From Bacteroidetes bacterium RIFCSPLOWO2_12_FULL_35_15 (GTDB lineage: Bacteria > Bacteroidota > Bacteroidia > 2-12-FULL-35-15): DNA of 64,000 nucleotides. The notes beneath the pieces are model-generated. The model did no database searches, was not told the origin of the DNA, and saw only the letters and a list, made by a program, of their open reading frames with translations. Each line of letters begins with the position of its first letter. Within the stretch, counting starts at the first letter, position 1. This document shows positions 24,231 to 33,551 of the stretch, piece after piece. The DNA lies in contig MEPB01000045.1 in the NCBI GenBank assembly GCA_001769385.1, positions 1-64,000 on the forward strand, read 5' to 3'. The position numbers and the translations under genes are program-made.

Positions 24231-25328
24231 ATGGAATTTTTAATACTTGTTTTTGCTACATCTTTTTTGGTTGTGTTACTATCAACACCATCGCTCATAA
24301 AAGTTGCGATCCTCAAACGTTTGTTTGATGCACCTGGTGATACCCGCAAATTGCACACCCGAATGATCCCAACTATTGGGGGTATCATCATTTTTGCAGG
24401 CACCTTGTTTTCGTTTTCACTTTGGTTTCCGAGCAGAATGAGTCAGGATTTAATACAAGTGCAAAAAGCAATGGATGACTACAAGTTCATTACTTCAACA
24501 TTGTTGCTAATGTTTTTTGTAGGTGTTAAAGATGATATTATTGGCACTGCACCCGTAAAAAAATTAGTTGCACATGTATTGGTGGGAATGGTATTAGTAT
24601 TAATGGCAGATATTCGCATTTCCAGTTTGCATGGTATTTTTGGAATTGATGTTATTCCATATTGGGCAAGTGTTTTTTTATCGCTATTTACATACATAGT
24701 CGTAGTAAATGCTTTTAATTTAATAGATGGTCTTGATGGTTTGGCTGGAGGAATTGGGTTTATTGCATCCTCAGCATTTGGTGTTTGGTTTGCCTTGGCA
24801 GGCGATCCGGTGATGGCCGCTTTAGCAATTGCATTATCCGGTTCGTTATTAGCATTTCTGATTTTCAATTTTGCTCCTGCCAAAATATTTATGGGGGATT
24901 CAGGATCTTTAACAATTGGTTTGATTATTTCTATATTGGCCATTAAACTTGTCAGTTATGATGTTAGTGCTATTCAAAATACATTTATTTTAAATGTTTC
25001 AAAACCGATATTTGCAATGGCTGTTTTGGTTTATCCTTTAGTAGATACGTTACGAATTTTTATTTATCGTGCCGTGAGAGGTGTGTCGCCATTTTCAGCA
25101 GATAGAAATCATTTGCATCACCGTTTAATTGATATTGGATTAACTCAAAAGAAAACTGTAATTATTTTATACGTTGTAAATATTGTAATAATTGCTCTTT
25201 CATTATCCTTGTTATATATTAATGCTACTTTGGCTTTATTAATTATAGGTTCCACCGCTTTGTTATTTGCTCAGATTCCGTTTTTTATTAAGAAAATGAA
25301 AAATCGTACTCCGAAAGAAAATGAATAA
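24231..25328 (+). CDS. Undecaprenyl-phosphate sugar-1-phosphate transferase (WecA/MraY family)
   Basis: The enzyme would start lipid-linked glycan synthesis by moving a sugar phosphate (commonly GlcNAc-1-P) from UDP-sugar to undecaprenyl phosphate. About eleven membrane segments are visible in 365 residues. VVNAFNLIDGLDGLAGG and FNFAPAKIFMGDSGSLTIG hold the two Asp-rich catalytic motifs, and ADRNHLHHRLIDIGL is the His-rich loop typical of WecA-type, not MraY-type, enzymes. It lies between the two Wzi-like genes and overlaps the second by eight bases, so translation is coupled. Confidence 0.88.
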   Translation: MEFLILVFATSFLVVLLSTPSLIKVAILKRLFDAPGDTRKLHTRMIPTIGGIIIFAGTLFSFSLWFPSRMSQDLIQVQKAMDDYKFITSTLLLMFFVGVKDDIIGTAPVKKLVAHVLVGMVLVLMADIRISSLHGIFGIDVIPYWASVFLSLFTYIVVVNAFNLIDGLDGLAGGIGFIASSAFGVWFALAGDPVMAALAIALSGSLLAFLIFNFAPAKIFMGDSGSLTIGLIISILAIKLVSYDVSAIQNTFILNVSKPIFAMAVLVYPLVDTLRIFIYRAVRGVSPFSADRNHLHHRLIDIGLTQKKTVIILYVVNIVIIALSLSLLYINATLALLIIGSTALLFAQIPFFIKKMKNRTPKENE

Positions 25329-26907
25329 AAGGCAAGGTTTTAAATTTTTATTGATTTGCATTTTATCATCGATAATAGGTAACAATGTGTTTTCTCAGGC
25401 ATTAAATTACACACTTAACCGTGATTATTTATGGGGCTTCGATAATTATTACAACAGTAAAGAACAAAATCTGCAAACCTTTGTAAAACCTTATCGATAC
25501 ACTGATATTAAACTAATAAGTGATACAACTGCCGAATGTCCGAGATTACTTGACAAAAAGAATAAATCACCGGACCCAGCGAAAAAATCAGCATTAGAAA
25601 TTTCTCCCATTATTTCTGCGGTTGCAGGTTATCAAGCTACCTCACCATCGCGTTTTGTAAATGATCTGGCAATTGGAGGAAACTTATCAATGAATCTTGG
25701 TGAACAATTTGCACTTAATTTGAAAGCATTTACAGGCAGAGCGGCCTTTACAACCTATACCGATTCGGTAATCAAAGAAACACATGTAATTCCAGGAATC
25801 GGTTATGCCTATAAATCAAATAATGATTCCATAAATACCCAATATGCATACGAATATTATTCGGGGTACTTATCTTATTCTCCTAATAAAATATTTAATG
25901 TTCAGGTTGGTCAGGATAAACATTTTTGGGGAGATGGTTATCGCTCTTTATTTTTATCAGATGTCGCAGCTCCTTATCCTTTTCTGAAGATCACCACCAA
26001 TGTTTGGCATTTAACGTATGTGAATTTATATACCATCATGAAAGATGTTACAAATCCTTCGGGTCTGAAAAAAGATTGGCTGAATAAATATGCAACCTTT
26101 CATTACCTGGGATGGAACGCTACAAAACGAATTAATATCGGACTGTTTGAGTCCATTGTTTGGCAGGGATCCGACAGCAGTCGTTACAGGGGCTATGATG
26201 TAAATTATTTGAATCCAATTATGTTTTTCCGACCAACAGAATATTCCTTAGGCTCCAGTGATAATGCTTTTTTAGGTTTTAGTTTTAAAATAAAAATGTT
26301 CAGGAAACAACAACTTTACGGGCAGTTATTATTAGATGAATTTTTATTAAAAGAACTGAAGGCACAAAAAGGGTGGTGGGGAAATAAACAGGCTTTTCAG
26401 GCTGGATTCAAAAGTTTTGATCTTTTTAAGATCAGGAAACTTAATTTTCAAACCGAATTTAATTATGTTCGTCCATACACCTATGCACACGGAAGTGTTC
26501 AGCAAAATTATGGTCATTATAATCAACCTTTAGCTCATCCATTAGGCGCAAATTTCGTAGAGTCCGCTACATTCTTAAATTACAGATACAAAAGAGTATT
26601 TTTGGAAGCAAAGTGTATTTATGCTGTTTATGGTGCAGATAGCGCCACAACCGATTATGGTAAAAATATTTTTATTTCGTATTCAAATCGTCCTCATGAA
26701 TATGGGAATTATCTGACACAAGGTTTTCAAAAACATTTGATTACAACATCACTTCGTGTAGCATATATTGTGGATGCCAGAGCCAACTTAAAAATTGAAC
26801 TGGGAGCTGCTTATCGGATCGAACAAAATAACTATGAAACAAAAAATACACCTTTTGTATTTATTGGAATTCGTACTGATCTGTACAATTTGTATGATGA
26901 TTATTGA
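25321..26907 (+). CDS. Wzi-like capsule assembly outer-membrane protein, copy 2
   Basis: This 528-residue protein overlaps the transferase end by eight bases. It has a signal peptide ending near NNVFSQA, then a beta-rich chain. VGQDKHFWGDGYRSLFLSDV, HYNQPLAHPLGANFVES and the end GIRTDLYNLYDDY correspond block by block to the gene at 22479, so the two are ancient paralogues. The family binds or exports surface polysaccharide. Having two divergent copies around one initiating transferase suggests partner specialisation or assembly of a hetero-oligomer; this is inference. Confidence 0.72.
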   Translation: MNKRQGFKFLLICILSSIIGNNVFSQALNYTLNRDYLWGFDNYYNSKEQNLQTFVKPYRYTDIKLISDTTAECPRLLDKKNKSPDPAKKSALEISPIISAVAGYQATSPSRFVNDLAIGGNLSMNLGEQFALNLKAFTGRAAFTTYTDSVIKETHVIPGIGYAYKSNNDSINTQYAYEYYSGYLSYSPNKIFNVQVGQDKHFWGDGYRSLFLSDVAAPYPFLKITTNVWHLTYVNLYTIMKDVTNPSGLKKDWLNKYATFHYLGWNATKRINIGLFESIVWQGSDSSRYRGYDVNYLNPIMFFRPTEYSLGSSDNAFLGFSFKIKMFRKQQLYGQLLLDEFLLKELKAQKGWWGNKQAFQAGFKSFDLFKIRKLNFQTEFNYVRPYTYAHGSVQQNYGHYNQPLAHPLGANFVESATFLNYRYKRVFLEAKCIYAVYGADSATTDYGKNIFISYSNRPHEYGNYLTQGFQKHLITTSLRVAYIVDARANLKIELGAAYRIEQNNYETKNTPFVFIGIRTDLYNLYDDY

Positions 26908-27090
26908 TTTTTATATTCAAAGTCTTTATACTATCTAAAAACCTTTCGCTGCTTTAAAAGCTAAGAGGATACAACTCTTGTTCTTTTTCCAAAATCTATT
27001 TTGTTTCGGTATAAAACGGAAGTGATAATCCAGATTATTTATTATATATTTGACAATAATTTAAAACAAAATCTCAAAATCTATTTCAAT

Positions 27091-28002
27091 ATGATTTTCA
27101 ATCCAATAAAAAAACTAATTGGTAAAGCTGCATTTGTTTCTGCAATTGTATTCGCTTTTTACAGTTGTGGTTCAGGGACAAATGATACTGTTAAAGAAAC
27201 AACAGATAGTCTTGCCTCAATACCGGTACCAGACACAGCAAAAAAACAAAATGTTTTTTATTCCATTCCTTCTCCTATTCAGCTTGGCCAATTTTTAAAA
27301 CGTTCGGGAGCAAGTTACGATGTCAAAGTTTTAAATCCTTTGGATAATGCTTCTAAGTATTCTTCAACAACAAAAAAAGCTTTAAATCTGGGCGTTTACG
27401 GTGCCGATTTGAGTTATTCAGCTGTTTTTAATCAAACACAAGAGATACAATCGTATTTAAATGGTTCAAAAAAATTAGCCGAAGATCTGGGCATCTCCAA
27501 TAGTTTCTCAAAAGAAACCATAAAACGTATGGAAACAAATATTGCAAACAAAGATTCTGTATTACAAATCATTTCCGAAATATTTCTTAATTCAAATGAA
27601 TCCCTTAAAGATAATGACCAATCAGGCATTTCCGGTTTGGTTATTACTGGAGGATTTATCGAAGGTTTATATGTTGGAACGCGTGTTGCAAAAACAGTAA
27701 AAAAGAATGAAGGAATCATTACCCGTATCGCTGAATTAAAAGGATCTCTTAATAACCTGATCACTATACTTAGTTTGGAAAAGCAAGATGCTGATATTGC
27801 AGATTTAATTAATGACCTGAAAAGCATAAAAGAGATTTATGATGAAATGGTTGTAACAGAATCAAAAGCAGTTGCAAAAGCTGATACCACTAAAAAAACG
27901 ATGACTATTGGAGGTAGCGCACACTATAGCTTATCAAAAGAGCAATTGGAAAGGATCACAGCAAAAGCAGAATCCATCAGAACCAAGATTATTAAACCTT
28001 AA
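27091..28002 (+). CDS. Putative lipoprotein of unknown function
   Basis: From ATG 27091 the 303-residue protein opens with a lipoprotein signal whose box is FAFYSC, placing Cys at about residue 22. The mature part is mostly helical, has a Ser/Thr-Asp rich linker (GTNDTVKETTDSLASI), and contains SGLVITGGFIEGLYVGTRVA and repeated Lys/Glu helices. I do not recognise the family. A TTG at 27001 gives a longer frame, but a -7 box TATATTTG at 27045-27052 lies inside that extension, so transcription should start after it. It is alone, with 183 bases before and 101 after. Confidence 0.68.
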   Translation: MIFNPIKKLIGKAAFVSAIVFAFYSCGSGTNDTVKETTDSLASIPVPDTAKKQNVFYSIPSPIQLGQFLKRSGASYDVKVLNPLDNASKYSSTTKKALNLGVYGADLSYSAVFNQTQEIQSYLNGSKKLAEDLGISNSFSKETIKRMETNIANKDSVLQIISEIFLNSNESLKDNDQSGISGLVITGGFIEGLYVGTRVAKTVKKNEGIITRIAELKGSLNNLITILSLEKQDADIADLINDLKSIKEIYDEMVVTESKAVAKADTTKKTMTIGGSAHYSLSKEQLERITAKAESIRTKIIKP

Positions 28003-28103
28003 GAAAAATTGCAGGAAATAGCCAGGATAAAGATTGAACAAGCTTAGATAAAAATAATCAGGCGTATTCCATTTGACAACCCAAAAAAATAAATTATCCA
28101 CCT

Positions 28104-28535
28104 ATGAAAAGTAGAAATATCTGTAAAATAATAATACTTCTTGTATTAGCTTTTAATGTAACAGGCTTTGCACAATGCAACAGTTTTGCGAAAGGTAAGT
28201 GTATGCCTAAATTAAAACCATATTTGAATACACAACAATTGTGTAATACTGTTTTATTAAGTGGGGATAAAACACAACTTTCATCCACTTTTTATTACGG
28301 GGATGAGTATAGGTTATTAATTTGTGCAGAAGATGCACTTGGTAAAATTCAGCTTAACATCAGAGATGCACAAAATAATATTATTTTTACTACCAAAGGT
28401 TATGGCGTAATCATGTGGGATTTTTCTGTTGAGGCAACACAGGACCTAACGCTGGAAGTGGTTACACCTCCTATTTCAGATACTGAAACAATAGAAAAAA
28501 GTGGTTGCGTTTCCATTCTTTTAGGATTTAAATAA
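28104..28535 (+). CDS. Small secreted protein of unknown function
   Basis: The 143-residue frame has a clear signal peptide (MKSRNICKIIILLVLAFNVTGFAQ). The mature protein has four or five cysteines (CNSF, GKCMP, QLCNTV, LLICAED, SGCVS) that could form disulfides, and a beta-rich pattern. It resembles small uncharacterised periplasmic or secreted Bacteroidota proteins. No T9SS tail is present. Function cannot be assigned. Confidence 0.6.
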   Translation: MKSRNICKIIILLVLAFNVTGFAQCNSFAKGKCMPKLKPYLNTQQLCNTVLLSGDKTQLSSTFYYGDEYRLLICAEDALGKIQLNIRDAQNNIIFTTKGYGVIMWDFSVEATQDLTLEVVTPPISDTETIEKSGCVSILLGFK

Positions 28536-28679
28536 GATCCTTTTTTTTAATTAATTTGAGTTCACAAAATTTTCTGAGTGAAAGTTTACTTTCATAATGT
28601 ACCCGAAAACACCTTTCTTGCAAATCATTAATAAAAACCATTAATTAATTGTGTTTATAAAAAATATTGATTTTTTTCG

Positions 28680-29477
28680 ATGATCTATTTAGGGTATATA
28701 GCAGCAATATTTATTGGAATTTCATTAGGACTCATTGGTGCGGGTGGTTCCATTTTAACTATTCCTGTGTTGGTCTATTTGATTGGTATTTCTCCGGTTA
28801 ATGCTACGTCTTATTCGTTATTTATTGTCGGAATTTCTTCGGCTATAGGAGGGTTACGCTATTTGAAGAGTAATTTAATTTCTTTACGGACTTTAATTGT
28901 ATTTGGTGTTCCTTCTGTTATAAGTGTTTTTTTTACACGCAAATATTTATTACATGAAATTCCGGATCATCTTTTTTTTATCGGAACAATTGAAGTAACA
29001 AAAAATGCAGCCCTAATGCTTTTGTTGGCGGCATTGATGCTCGTAGCCTCTTTTTCCATGTTAAAAAAATCAATACCGCTGAAGAGTGATGTTCAAAAAA
29101 ATCTGGAGCAGTATCAGTATTTTTTAATTTTTCAACAAGGGATTATTGTAGGTGCATTGGTTGGATTGGTTGGGGCAGGTGGTGGTTTTCTGATTATTCC
29201 GGCATTAGTATTGCTTGCAAAACTATCAATGAAAAGAGCCATTGGTACATCATTGGCCATCATTTCGTTAAATTCAACGATAGGTTTTTTAAGTGACTTT
29301 GGAATGCATCAATTCGATTGGAATTTTTTAGTTGTTTTTTCAGGATTAGCAATTGTAGGAATAATTATTGGCAGTTATTTGTCTAAATACGTGAGCGGAG
29401 TAAAATTAAAACCTGCATTCGGATGGTTTATTCTGGTAATGGGAATATATATTATTACTAAAGAATTATTTTTTTAG
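28680..29477 (+). CDS. TauE/SafE (TSUP) family permease
   Basis: A 265-residue membrane protein with two related halves of about four helices: GLIGAGGSILTIPVLVYL near the start and GLVGAGGGFLIIPALVLL in the middle are the TSUP repeat signatures. Family members move sulfite, thiosulfate, sulfonates and organic acids. It is first in a run with two YeeE/YedE proteins and a persulfide dioxygenase-rhodanese, so export of sulfite (product of persulfide oxidation) is a sensible guess. It is different from the TSUP domain fused to CysG-N at 3271. The gene ends 18 bases before the next start. Confidence 0.88.
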   Translation: MIYLGYIAAIFIGISLGLIGAGGSILTIPVLVYLIGISPVNATSYSLFIVGISSAIGGLRYLKSNLISLRTLIVFGVPSVISVFFTRKYLLHEIPDHLFFIGTIEVTKNAALMLLLAALMLVASFSMLKKSIPLKSDVQKNLEQYQYFLIFQQGIIVGALVGLVGAGGGFLIIPALVLLAKLSMKRAIGTSLAIISLNSTIGFLSDFGMHQFDWNFLVVFSGLAIVGIIIGSYLSKYVSGVKLKPAFGWFILVMGIYIITKELFF

Positions 29478-29495
29478 AATTAAGAAAAAAGAAGC

Positions 29496-30059
29496 ATGCT
29501 TGAATATTTAAAACAACCCTGGCCTTGGTATGTATCCGGTCCTTTGATAGGATTGACCATTCCATTATTACTTATACTTGGTAACAAATCGCTGGGGATT
29601 TCATCCTCCTTAAAACATATATGTGCCGCTTGCTTTTCCGGAAAAATTCCATTTTTAAATTATGACTGGAAACATGAAAGTTGGAATTTGATTTTTGCAT
29701 TCGGAATAATAATGGGAGGATACATTGGCGCAAACTTGCTTACCAATCCTTCCAATATTGATCTGTCAGATGCCACGGTTGCTGTATTAAAACAAAATAA
29801 TATTTCTGATTTTAGCGGATATATGCCAAAGGAAATTTTTAACTGGGAAAGCTTATTAACTCTAAAAGGTTTTATTATCATAGTTGTTGGAGGATTTATG
29901 GTGGGTTTTGGAACTCGTTATGCAAACGGTTGTACTTCCGGACATTCAATTATGGGCATTGCAAATCTGCAATGGCCATCATTAGTTGCAACCATTTGTT
30001 TTTTTATCGGAGGATTATTTATTACACATTTTGTTTTACCAATCATTCTAAAATTATAA
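29496..30059 (+). CDS. YeeE/YedE family membrane protein, first half
   Basis: This 187-residue protein has about five membrane helices. RYANGCTSGHSIMGIA contains the conserved Cys-Gly-His block of YeeE/YedE (TsuA-type) thiosulfate transporters. An additional Cys pair (HICAACFSG) lies near residue 40. In Bacteroidota the transporter is often split in two adjacent genes; the partner starts one base after this stop. The two together would make a full-length transporter that brings thiosulfate, or a related sulfur species, into the cell. Confidence 0.85.
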   Translation: MLEYLKQPWPWYVSGPLIGLTIPLLLILGNKSLGISSSLKHICAACFSGKIPFLNYDWKHESWNLIFAFGIIMGGYIGANLLTNPSNIDLSDATVAVLKQNNISDFSGYMPKEIFNWESLLTLKGFIIIVVGGFMVGFGTRYANGCTSGHSIMGIANLQWPSLVATICFFIGGLFITHFVLPIILKL

Positions 30060-30060
30060 T

Positions 30061-30474
30061 ATGCTGAATACAATAAAATATATTATTCTTGGAACCATGT
30101 TTGGTTTGGTATTAACTAAGACAGAAGCCATATCCTGGTTTCGGATGCAGGAAATGTTCCGGTTCCAATCCTTTCATATGTATGGTATTATTGGAAGCGC
30201 TATTTTAACGGGGATGATTTCCCTGCAACTTATTAAAAGATTGCATATTAAAACCATTACAGGAAAATCTATTACGATGGAAGCAAAACAATTTAACAAG
30301 GGAACAATCATAGGTGGTTTAATTTTCGGAATGGGTTGGGCATTAACAGGAGCTTGTCCCGGTCCTATATTTGCGCAGATCGGGGCAGGAGCAAGTGTAG
30401 CAATTGTTTTACTATTAAGTGCAATTGCCGGTACATGGGTATATAGTTTTTTAAAACCGAAATTACCTCATTAG
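30061..30474 (+). CDS. YeeE/YedE family membrane protein, second half
   Basis: The 137-residue partner of the preceding gene has four helices and the second conserved block GWALTGACPGPIFAQIG with its Cys. The start ATG is two bases after the previous stop, implying translational coupling. The next gene, the persulfide dioxygenase fusion, begins 65 bases on. Confidence 0.85.
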   Translation: MLNTIKYIILGTMFGLVLTKTEAISWFRMQEMFRFQSFHMYGIIGSAILTGMISLQLIKRLHIKTITGKSITMEAKQFNKGTIIGGLIFGMGWALTGACPGPIFAQIGAGASVAIVLLLSAIAGTWVYSFLKPKLPH

Positions 30475-30539
30475 GAATAGTGTGTAACAAAAATCACAGA
30501 TAAATAAAATACATTATTTTAATTTTACTTAAATAACAG

Positions 30540-31931
30540 ATGTATATCGAACAGCTTTATACCAATTGTCTTGCCGAAGCAGCTTATTATATAGAATCTG
30601 ATGGTGAAGCAGCTATCGTTGATCCATTGCGGGAAACAAGTCCATATATTGAACTTGCAAAAAAACGGAATGCAAAAATTAAATATGTATTTGAAACGCA
30701 TTTTCATGCTGATTTTGTTTCCGGGCATGTTGACCTTGCTCGTGAAACAGGAGCCGTAATTGTATATGGTCCAACTGCTGAAGCAGGGTATGATATATTA
30801 GTTGCAAAAGATCATGAAGAATTTCGTTTAGGACGTATTAAGTTGAAAGTACTGCATACTCCCGGGCATACTACAGAATCATCATGCTTTTTGTTGAAAG
30901 ATGAAAATGGCAATGATTATGCTGTGTTTACAGGAGATACATTATTCGTTGGAGATGTGGGCCGTCCTGATCTGGCCGTAAAAAGTGATTTAACACGTGA
31001 AGATTTAGCAGGATTATTATACACCTCATTAAATACAAAATTGAAAATCTTGGCCGATGATGTGATTGTATATCCGGCTCATGGTGCCGGTTCCGCTTGT
31101 GGAAAAAATATCGGGAAAGAAACTTTTTCAACTATCGGACAACAAAAAAAATATAATTATGCATTACAGGCAATGAGCAAAGAGGAGTTTGTGAAAGCTG
31201 TTACTGATGGATTAACCGAGCCACCTAAGTATTTTTTTATGGATGCCATGCTGAATAAAAATGGTTATTCGCGCATTGATGAACTCCTGAAAAAAAACAG
31301 TATTGCACTTTCAAATGAAGATTTTTCAATCGAAACGGAAAAAGGAGCATTGGTTTTGGATACACGTGATGCGGATGTTTTTGAAAAGGGATTTATTCCC
31401 GGTTCTGTAAATATTGGTCTGAACGGACAATATGCCCCTTGGGTTGGAGCAATATTGGATGCACACCAACCACTGGTTTTGATCACAGATGAAGGGAAAG
31501 AAGCAGAAGCTGTTTTACGTTTAGCACGTGTTGGTTACGAAAATGTTCGTGGTTATTTAAAAGGGGGGATTTCAGCATGGAAAAATGTCGGAAAATCACT
31601 GGAAACTGTTTCAGGAATAGATCCGGAGGAATTTGTAAAAGAGATAAAATGGAATGATAACGTTATTGATGTTCGAAACCCTGGTGAATGGGAAACAGGA
31701 ATAATTGAAGGAGCCACATTAATTTCTTTGAATAATCTTGAAAAAGAACTTTCTTTGCTTGATAGATCACAACCTTATTACATTCACTGTGCAGGCGGTT
31801 ATCGTTCCATGATGGCATCATCATTGATGAAGAAACATGGCTTTACAAAAATAACAAACGTGCGCGGTGGAATAAATAAAATAAAAGAAGCAGGCTTAAA
31901 ACTAGTTTTGCCAACACGAAATTTAATATAA
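30540..31931 (+). CDS. Persulfide dioxygenase fused to two rhodanese domains (CstB-like)
   Basis: Residues 1-250 are a metallo-beta-lactamase fold of the ETHE1 type: ETHFHADFVSGH (H54, H56, D58), HTPGHTTESS, FTGDTLFVGDVGRPDL and YPAHGAGSACG supply iron and structural sites. Residues about 262-355 form a first rhodanese domain whose active-site loop reads LITDEGKE without Cys, so it is inactive. Residues about 365-460 form a second with the catalytic loop HCAGGYRS. This MBL/pseudo-rhodanese/rhodanese order is that of CstB, which oxidises low-molecular-weight persulfides and makes thiosulfate. With TauE, the YeeE pair and a secreted rhodanese, the run looks like a sulfide/persulfide handling operon. 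Confidence 0.88.
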   Translation: MYIEQLYTNCLAEAAYYIESDGEAAIVDPLRETSPYIELAKKRNAKIKYVFETHFHADFVSGHVDLARETGAVIVYGPTAEAGYDILVAKDHEEFRLGRIKLKVLHTPGHTTESSCFLLKDENGNDYAVFTGDTLFVGDVGRPDLAVKSDLTREDLAGLLYTSLNTKLKILADDVIVYPAHGAGSACGKNIGKETFSTIGQQKKYNYALQAMSKEEFVKAVTDGLTEPPKYFFMDAMLNKNGYSRIDELLKKNSIALSNEDFSIETEKGALVLDTRDADVFEKGFIPGSVNIGLNGQYAPWVGAILDAHQPLVLITDEGKEAEAVLRLARVGYENVRGYLKGGISAWKNVGKSLETVSGIDPEEFVKEIKWNDNVIDVRNPGEWETGIIEGATLISLNNLEKELSLLDRSQPYYIHCAGGYRSMMASSLMKKHGFTKITNVRGGINKIKEAGLKLVLPTRNLI

Positions 31932-31956
31932 AATAACAACTTAATAAATTCGAAAA

Positions 31957-32358
31957 ATGAAAAAAAATTTCTTGATTATTATTACCATTTTTTCTTTTGG
32001 CAGTAGCACATTTGCTCAAACAGCAAACACTACTATAGTTACAAATCTTTCGGCAGAGCGTTTTAAAGCGATCATTGAAAACGATAAAGAGGGACTTATT
32101 ATTGATCTCCGTACCACTGATGAAATAAATAAAGGGTTTATCAAGGGGGCTGTTCAACTCGATTTTTTAGCGAAAGACTCTGAAAAACAAATTGACAAAT
32201 TAGATAAAAATAAAACCTATTATATTTATTGTGCTTCCGGCGGAAGAAGTGGTGATGCTGCGGAGTATATGGAAAAACATGGCTTTAAGCGTGTTTACAA
32301 TCTGGAAAAAGGGTTTTCTGATTGGGCAAAAAAAGGATTTCCTGTGGAGAAAAAATAA
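31957..32358 (+). CDS. Exported single-domain rhodanese
   Basis: A signal peptide (MKKNFLIIITIFSFGSSTFAQ) precedes one rhodanese domain with the active-site loop IYCASGGRSGDAA. At 133 residues it is a minimal periplasmic sulfurtransferase that can pass sulfane sulfur from thiosulfate or persulfide to acceptors. It starts 25 bases after the persulfide dioxygenase and overlaps the next gene at TAATG. Confidence 0.88.
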   Translation: MKKNFLIIITIFSFGSSTFAQTANTTIVTNLSAERFKAIIENDKEGLIIDLRTTDEINKGFIKGAVQLDFLAKDSEKQIDKLDKNKTYYIYCASGGRSGDAAEYMEKHGFKRVYNLEKGFSDWAKKGFPVEKK

Positions 32359-32570
32359 TGGTTAAAAGAAATAAATATTTACTGATCGCATCAGGTGTTG
32401 TGCTTGGTGCAATAAGCGGTTTTTTGTATTGGAACTATTACGGTTGTACCAATGGCTGTCCGATAAAATCGATCTGGTGGCGAATGACATTGTGGGGAGC
32501 TGTAATGGGAGGATTGATCATGAGTATGGTGTCGGATTATTTATTTAAGAAAGCGAAAGAAAAAAGCTAA
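32358..32570 (+). CDS. DUF6132 family small membrane protein
   Basis: The ATG overlaps the TAA of the rhodanese gene. The 70-residue product has two membrane helices and the motif GFLYWNYYGCTNGCPI with two cysteines near the membrane face, as in small DUF6132 proteins often found with rhodanese or YeeE genes. The Cys pair and the neighbours hint at a role in handling sulfur; nothing more can be said. A frame open from 32322 is rejected because it would overlap the rhodanese without reason. Confidence 0.75.
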   Translation: MVKRNKYLLIASGVVLGAISGFLYWNYYGCTNGCPIKSIWWRMTLWGAVMGGLIMSMVSDYLFKKAKEKS

Positions 32571-32651
32571 AAGTGATTTACCTGTATAAAAAATCCAAAC
32601 GATTATTTCGGTTGGATTTTTTATTTGTACCCAAACCAAGAAGAGAGTTAT

Positions 32652-32764
32652 ACCAATTCTCAATGCCAATTGAAATAGAAAATAGAATTCCATTTTTAAA
32701 ATCTCACACAAACCCTCTCCTTGAAAAAGGAGAGGAGGATTGGATATTTTATATTTCAATTGGT
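32652..32764. mobile_element. MITE-like palindromic element, copy 1
   Basis: A 113-bp imperfect palindrome with ends close to ACCAATT...AATTGGT. Its inner arms match the AT-rich segments and the CCTCTCCTT/AAGGAGAGG core of the copy at 40529-40626. Immediate flanks (gttat, ataat) are not an obvious duplication. It has no coding capacity; the short frames crossing it are spurious. Confidence 0.72.
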
Positions 32765-32993
32765 ATAATATGAATTTATCCAACACTCCCATTTCCTCGG
32801 GAGAGACGGCTGGGGGGAGGTCAAAAAAATGGACTAATTCATATACAGTTTTGGTATTAATACTCCATGCATTTATCGAGGCACTGATTTTTTTCAGGCC
32901 ATATAGTGATTTTCATCACTATATAGGAAATTCGAATAACAGAACTTTGACTTGAATAGAAAATATTTTATGTTTCTAATAAATTATAATACG

Positions 32994-33449
32994 ATGTTCA
33001 AAGAAAAGTTAGCAGAGGAAAAAAACTCGTTGGAGAAGAAGAGTAACCAAAATGTTTTACCGGCACCACCGAAAAGTACTGCAGAAAATAAAATTCTGGG
33101 TGCCGAAAAAAGAAGCCCCAAAAGCGAACCTGACTATCATTATGCAACTGTATCAGAAGCTACAAATGAATTAAATAAAAAGGGGTTTACGGTTGACTTT
33201 AATTTAGAAGAAAATTGTATTACCTGCGGCTTTGAAAAATTTAAAAATGATGAGTTTGAAATAAAGGAGGTCTATCGATATGAGGGTAATTCAGACCCTG
33301 GCGATGAAGCCGTTGTTTATGGCATTCAATCAAAAAATGGGATAAAAGGTATTCTGGTGGCGGGATATGGAAATTCATCTGACAATATTTCCCCGGCCCT
33401 GCTTGAAAAGTTAGCTTTAAAAAAAGCAGGACCGGTAACAAAAAAATAA
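32994..33449 (+). CDS. Small conserved protein of the family mis-named phosphoribosylpyrophosphate synthetase
   Basis: From ATG 32994 the product has 151 residues. The last 100 (YATVSEATNELNKKGFTVDF, EENCITCG, FEIKEVYRYEGNSDPGDEAV, GIKGILVAGYG) match a small Bacteroidota family often labelled phosphoribosylpyrophosphate synthetase in databases, although it lacks the PRPP-synthetase fold and size. The first 50 residues are a Lys/Glu/Pro-rich extension. Function is unknown. In-frame TTG 32952 and ATG 32970 would add a hydrophobic stretch but lie closer to the repeat. Confidence 0.65.
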   Translation: MFKEKLAEEKNSLEKKSNQNVLPAPPKSTAENKILGAEKRSPKSEPDYHYATVSEATNELNKKGFTVDFNLEENCITCGFEKFKNDEFEIKEVYRYEGNSDPGDEAVVYGIQSKNGIKGILVAGYGNSSDNISPALLEKLALKKAGPVTKK

Positions 33450-33551
33450 AAATATTTTTTATTGGGTATGAGTTTTAGCGAAGACCTCTCTTGAAAAGGA
33501 ATTCTGTATGTTAGTATTAAAACAGTTATACCAAATAGGAAATGATATACA

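Noticed and set aside
24479-24943. A 154-codon open frame on the minus strand
   Set aside because: It lies opposite the WecA/MraY-like gene, whose catalytic motifs are intact; the frame is a codon-usage shadow.
32740-32955. A 71-codon open frame on the plus strand
   Set aside because: It starts inside the MITE-like element and runs through another repeat (around gagagacggctggggggagg), so it is repeat-derived and unlikely to be translated.
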